A DNA stretch of 64,000 nucleotides from Oreocharis arfaki (lineage: Eukaryota > Chordata > Aves > Passeriformes > Paramythiidae): NCBI GenBank assembly GCA_013398015.1, contig VZRR01010414.1, positions 248,001 through 312,000 on the forward strand, read 5' to 3'. The notes under the pieces are model-generated. The model ran no database searches. It had not been told where the DNA came from and saw only the letters and a list, made by a program, of their open reading frames with translations. Positions within the stretch are counted from its first letter, which is position 1, and every line of letters begins with the position of its first letter. The position numbers and the translations under genes are program-made. This document shows, piece after piece, positions 60,961-64,000 of the stretch.

Positions 60961-63900
60961 TTGCACTCATTCTGTACCTCCTCTACAAAAAACCCCTGGT
61001 AACACTGAAAGGCAAACTGTTCATGGCAACCCCTGAATAGTAAAGTCAGTGTTCCCTTCATAGAGTAGCATCCCTGTGGAGGGATATAAAGATACAGGTT
61101 ATGTGCCCATCTCAGCTTAGGGACCAGTCTTAGAAAAAGATTAAGGGAGTGTTGTCACTCATTAAATTGGTGGTGAGAGGAGGCTTGCTCTGGTTCCATG
61201 TTGGATGGCCCCATAGTACAGTAGTCCTGCTCTTGCTGAGGAGAGCAGCTGATTCTTCACCAGGCTACAGAGGATTTGGGAAATCTGTTGTTGGGCAATT
61301 GCTTTAAAGATATGCTCAGCAAAAATGCAAAGTACTTAAGGAAACTGTGAGAGTGTTGTCTCTGGAGTTGTTCTCTCTGCTGGGTATCGCTGCACCACAC
61401 AACTTTTTTTGATCTTAGGATGACTTGCCTCCCAAAGTAGGTGATTCCAAAATGCAATTTCTTTTCTATTTCCCTGTAGTGTAACAAAAATAAAAGAAAC
61501 AAGTGTGTAACACTTTTCAACAGCTTAGTGCAGAGTGAGCACATAAAATAATGTCTGTAGAAGTCAGTATCACCCATAATAATGCAATCACTTGTTGTAT
61601 TTCTTTGGGGCTGTGAAGGCCATGTAGCAGAATTTCTAAGAGCTACAACTAGCAGGGATGGAGCTTTGATCCTAAGCTGGAGCATAAATATTAAGAGGGA
61701 TTCTTAGAAACTCTGTACTTTCAGAATTCCCAGTTTAAAACATTTTTCTTAGTTTCCTAAGTACTAAAAAAGGGATCACTTAAAATCCAAGTATAATGTG
61801 GGTGGAATATGCATATGGGCAATCTCATGAAGTTGTTGGAGTGCTTGCTGATGGTCAGATGTAACTACATGCTTTAAAGCCTGACATTGCAACCATTACC
61901 ACAAGCATTGTGTTACAGATGATTTGGTTAAAATTTTGTAAGCAAAAGTATTACACTATTTTTGATGTGGAGCAGCAGAACAATGGAAACTGAATAGGGC
62001 ACTGTTTGCCTTCTAAATCCGATGTGTATTTGCTCTTTTTTTGATACTATTTTTATGGAAGGTGAAGTATGTGTAAAGAATAAAGCAGTTTCCTGCTACA
62101 TGAATTCTGAGGCACTGTCACAGCTGAGCTGTGCACAGGACAAACCGGAGAAATCCTCATGCCTGGTGGTTACAGAGAGCCAGCTGTACTCCAGAGAAAG
62201 TTAGGCTTTCACAGGGTGCTTCATGATTTTGATTTGAAGGGCAATAAATTCTCCAGTTTCCCTGTCATTGGCAGCACAAGTGGTTTCAATGTCACACAAC
62301 ATCCTGACAGAGGGACACACTCCAATTACACAACTGTATTTAAGGGTGAGCAGTCAGTGCATCTGCAGTAACTGCATCTGGCAGCACCAGAACAAGAGGA
62401 GCATAAGCAAAATGTTCTGTTAGAGGAGGAGGTGAGATGAAAAAGTCACAGCCAGGAGAGCACAGTGCATGAACGTGGGGCCTGTCCTTCTCCATGCAGC
62501 AGCTTTCCTATACAGGTGTTCTAAAAAGCAGGAAGTTTTGCTTTTCAGTTGGAAAAAACAAAAGTTCTGATTTTACATTTTCATTTCTCTATTAGCCTGA
62601 CAGTACACTGAATCAATAGCTGTCAAGCCATGGGTATTGCTTAAATAACTGCTATCTGTGCCTAAGATGTCATAATAGCTATTTCATTACTGTTGAAGGC
62701 CGAGATTGCCACCTTAGGGTCAAAGCCCAGATATTTATTCACAGGCCCGTATGTGATGCAAACTGTACTGACAGTGTCCCAAAAAGGTGGATGCTTTGAT
62801 CAGCTGATTGGCTGCTTGCTTCCACTGAATATTCAGATACCTTGCATGATATTTTTTTGTTTGCTTGTTTTTTGTGCTCCTGGACCTAAGCATATTACAG
62901 AACAATTTCAGCGTGGAGTTACCCCACATCTAACTGAAACATGTCTTTTCCCCAGTGCCTAAGCTGCTGATTGTATCATGTCTATCAAGCTGTGTGTTGC
63001 TGAGCCAAATTCAAATTTCCTTTGTCCCTTCTATCCCTTCCAAGAGCTCCATGAGGGTCCAAGCCAGCTACAAGAGGGCACAATCATTTTTGCCAGGATC
63101 CTCACAGTACCTCTGTGGCTAAAAAAGAAGCTGCTGAGAGCTGGGTGTGGTTCTCAAGTCTGCAGAAAGACCTTCCCGGCCCAGGGAGAGGGAGGGACAT
63201 CTTCAGTACTAAAATCAGGGACCACAAGATGGTGCTGCAGGAAAACATTTTTCCCTCCAAGGTTTTGGGTTCTGGAGAACTTTATTGATTTCTGCCTTTT
63301 ACAATGTGGTTCATCAAGTCACAAACAGGCAGATGGTGTGCAATAGAGCAGTGGTCACTCAGTAAAAAAGACAACATAATACAGCATATGATGACACGGC
63401 TTTAGAAGGCTTACAAGGTATACAAACCATTGCTTGTGGCTTTAGCTCTGCTCTCTCTCCTATTGAACTGATAGAGAGTGAAACAAAACAGCTCTCAGTG
63501 GAACATCCCTCTTTATCTTCACGAAGATTAAATAAATACAAGGCTAACCAACTTGGCCCAATGCTCAATAGCTGTGTCCAGGAGTGGATGCTGAGATGGG
63601 AGCTATGATAGGGCTTCAACAGCAGGACAGCTCTTTCATCACATCACCCAGAGCCTGAACCACATCTAATGGCAAAGGATTGGGCTTTCTGTTCCTTCTG
63701 GAACCTGACCCACACCTTTAGCCACATTCCCTGAGATGAAAAGTCACAATGTTTTTTTGAAAGCCTTAAAGCAATATGAAATGGCTGCATTACATTGTGG
63801 GTGATTGTGGCAATATCTGGTACTTCTCTCTTCTGACCTTTAGAAAGCTTTCAAAGTCATGAGAATTGAACTTAAAAAATAAATACAATGGAATGAGAGA

Positions 63901-64000
63901 ATAGGTTTGAACTGTAAAGCTCAAAAATCCAAGGCCAAATACAGAATTGTATTTAAGCAAAATCGCTGTGACTGGGGAGCTTGTATTTTTGAAGGCTTGA
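60961..64000. other. 3' flank, nothing firmly recognised
   Basis: This unique-looking, moderately AT-rich DNA has no recognised exons. A TTTATT at 63,281-63,286 would be an AATAAA on the minus strand, so a minus-strand transcript entering from the right is possible but unsupported by any coding match. Confidence 0.5.

Noticed and set aside
61257..61685. 142-codon minus-strand frame in the 3' flank
   Set aside because: No recognised motif, no supporting splice sites, and composition similar to surrounding noncoding DNA.
1..64000. CRISPR arrays, prokaryotic operons, attachment sites, rRNA and tRNA genes
   Set aside because: No evenly spaced repeats, ribosome-binding-site-led gene clusters or recognisable tRNA or rRNA sequence were seen; the intron-exon structure shows vertebrate nuclear DNA.

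Overview
The window is vertebrate nuclear DNA, almost certainly from a bird. The unique sequence is an intron-containing FMR1 gene followed in the same orientation by FMR1NB, an order also found in mammals. The interspersed repeats are avian in type: many truncated CR1 LINE fragments and two solo endogenous-retrovirus LTRs of kinds common in bird genomes. No bacterial, plasmid or CRISPR-like content is present. The species cannot be named from this sequence.

Layout. Positions 1 to about 13,450 are a gene-poor 5' flank holding a solo LTR (about 7,441-8,024), a small CpG-rich patch (6,413-6,490), CR1 fragments, and weak minus-strand protein-like stretches that I could not identify. About 13,500-14,650 is a CpG island containing the FMR1 promoter, 5' UTR and first coding exon. 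A 41-base run of N (14,071-14,111) falls inside the probable 5' UTR, beside a short (CGG)5 tract. FMR1 then runs on the plus strand from its ATG at 14,265 to its TAA at 43,507-43,509, in 15 coding exons with consensus splice sites. The exons sum to 1,698 nt, encoding 565 residues. The equivalents of human exons 11 and 12 are absent; exon 10 joins in frame to the equivalent of exon 13. The 3' UTR ends near an AATAAA at 45,281.

Positions 45,300-50,850 are intergenic and include a solo LTR nested in an older CR1 (48,171-49,340) and a 15-bp near-perfect hairpin (47,890-47,924). FMR1NB occupies 50,848-60,079 on the plus strand in five recognised coding exons: a membrane segment, a linker, a six-cysteine trefoil (P-type) domain, a second membrane segment, and a basic tail. 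Its true first exon is uncertain. From 60,080 to the end I see only a possible FMR1NB 3' UTR exon and otherwise nondescript DNA.

The two genes are linked by conserved synteny rather than by a shared pathway. FMR1 encodes FMRP, an RNA-binding regulator of translation with Tudor (Agenet), KH and RGG domains. FMR1NB encodes a small two-pass membrane protein known mainly from testis in mammals. The points most worth following are in the FMR1 promoter and 5' UTR (duplicated CCAAT-box module, gap at a triplet-rich site, GGA/TCC hairpin), the absence of exons 11-12, the loss of one exon-15 splice acceptor, and the divergent bird FMR1NB.
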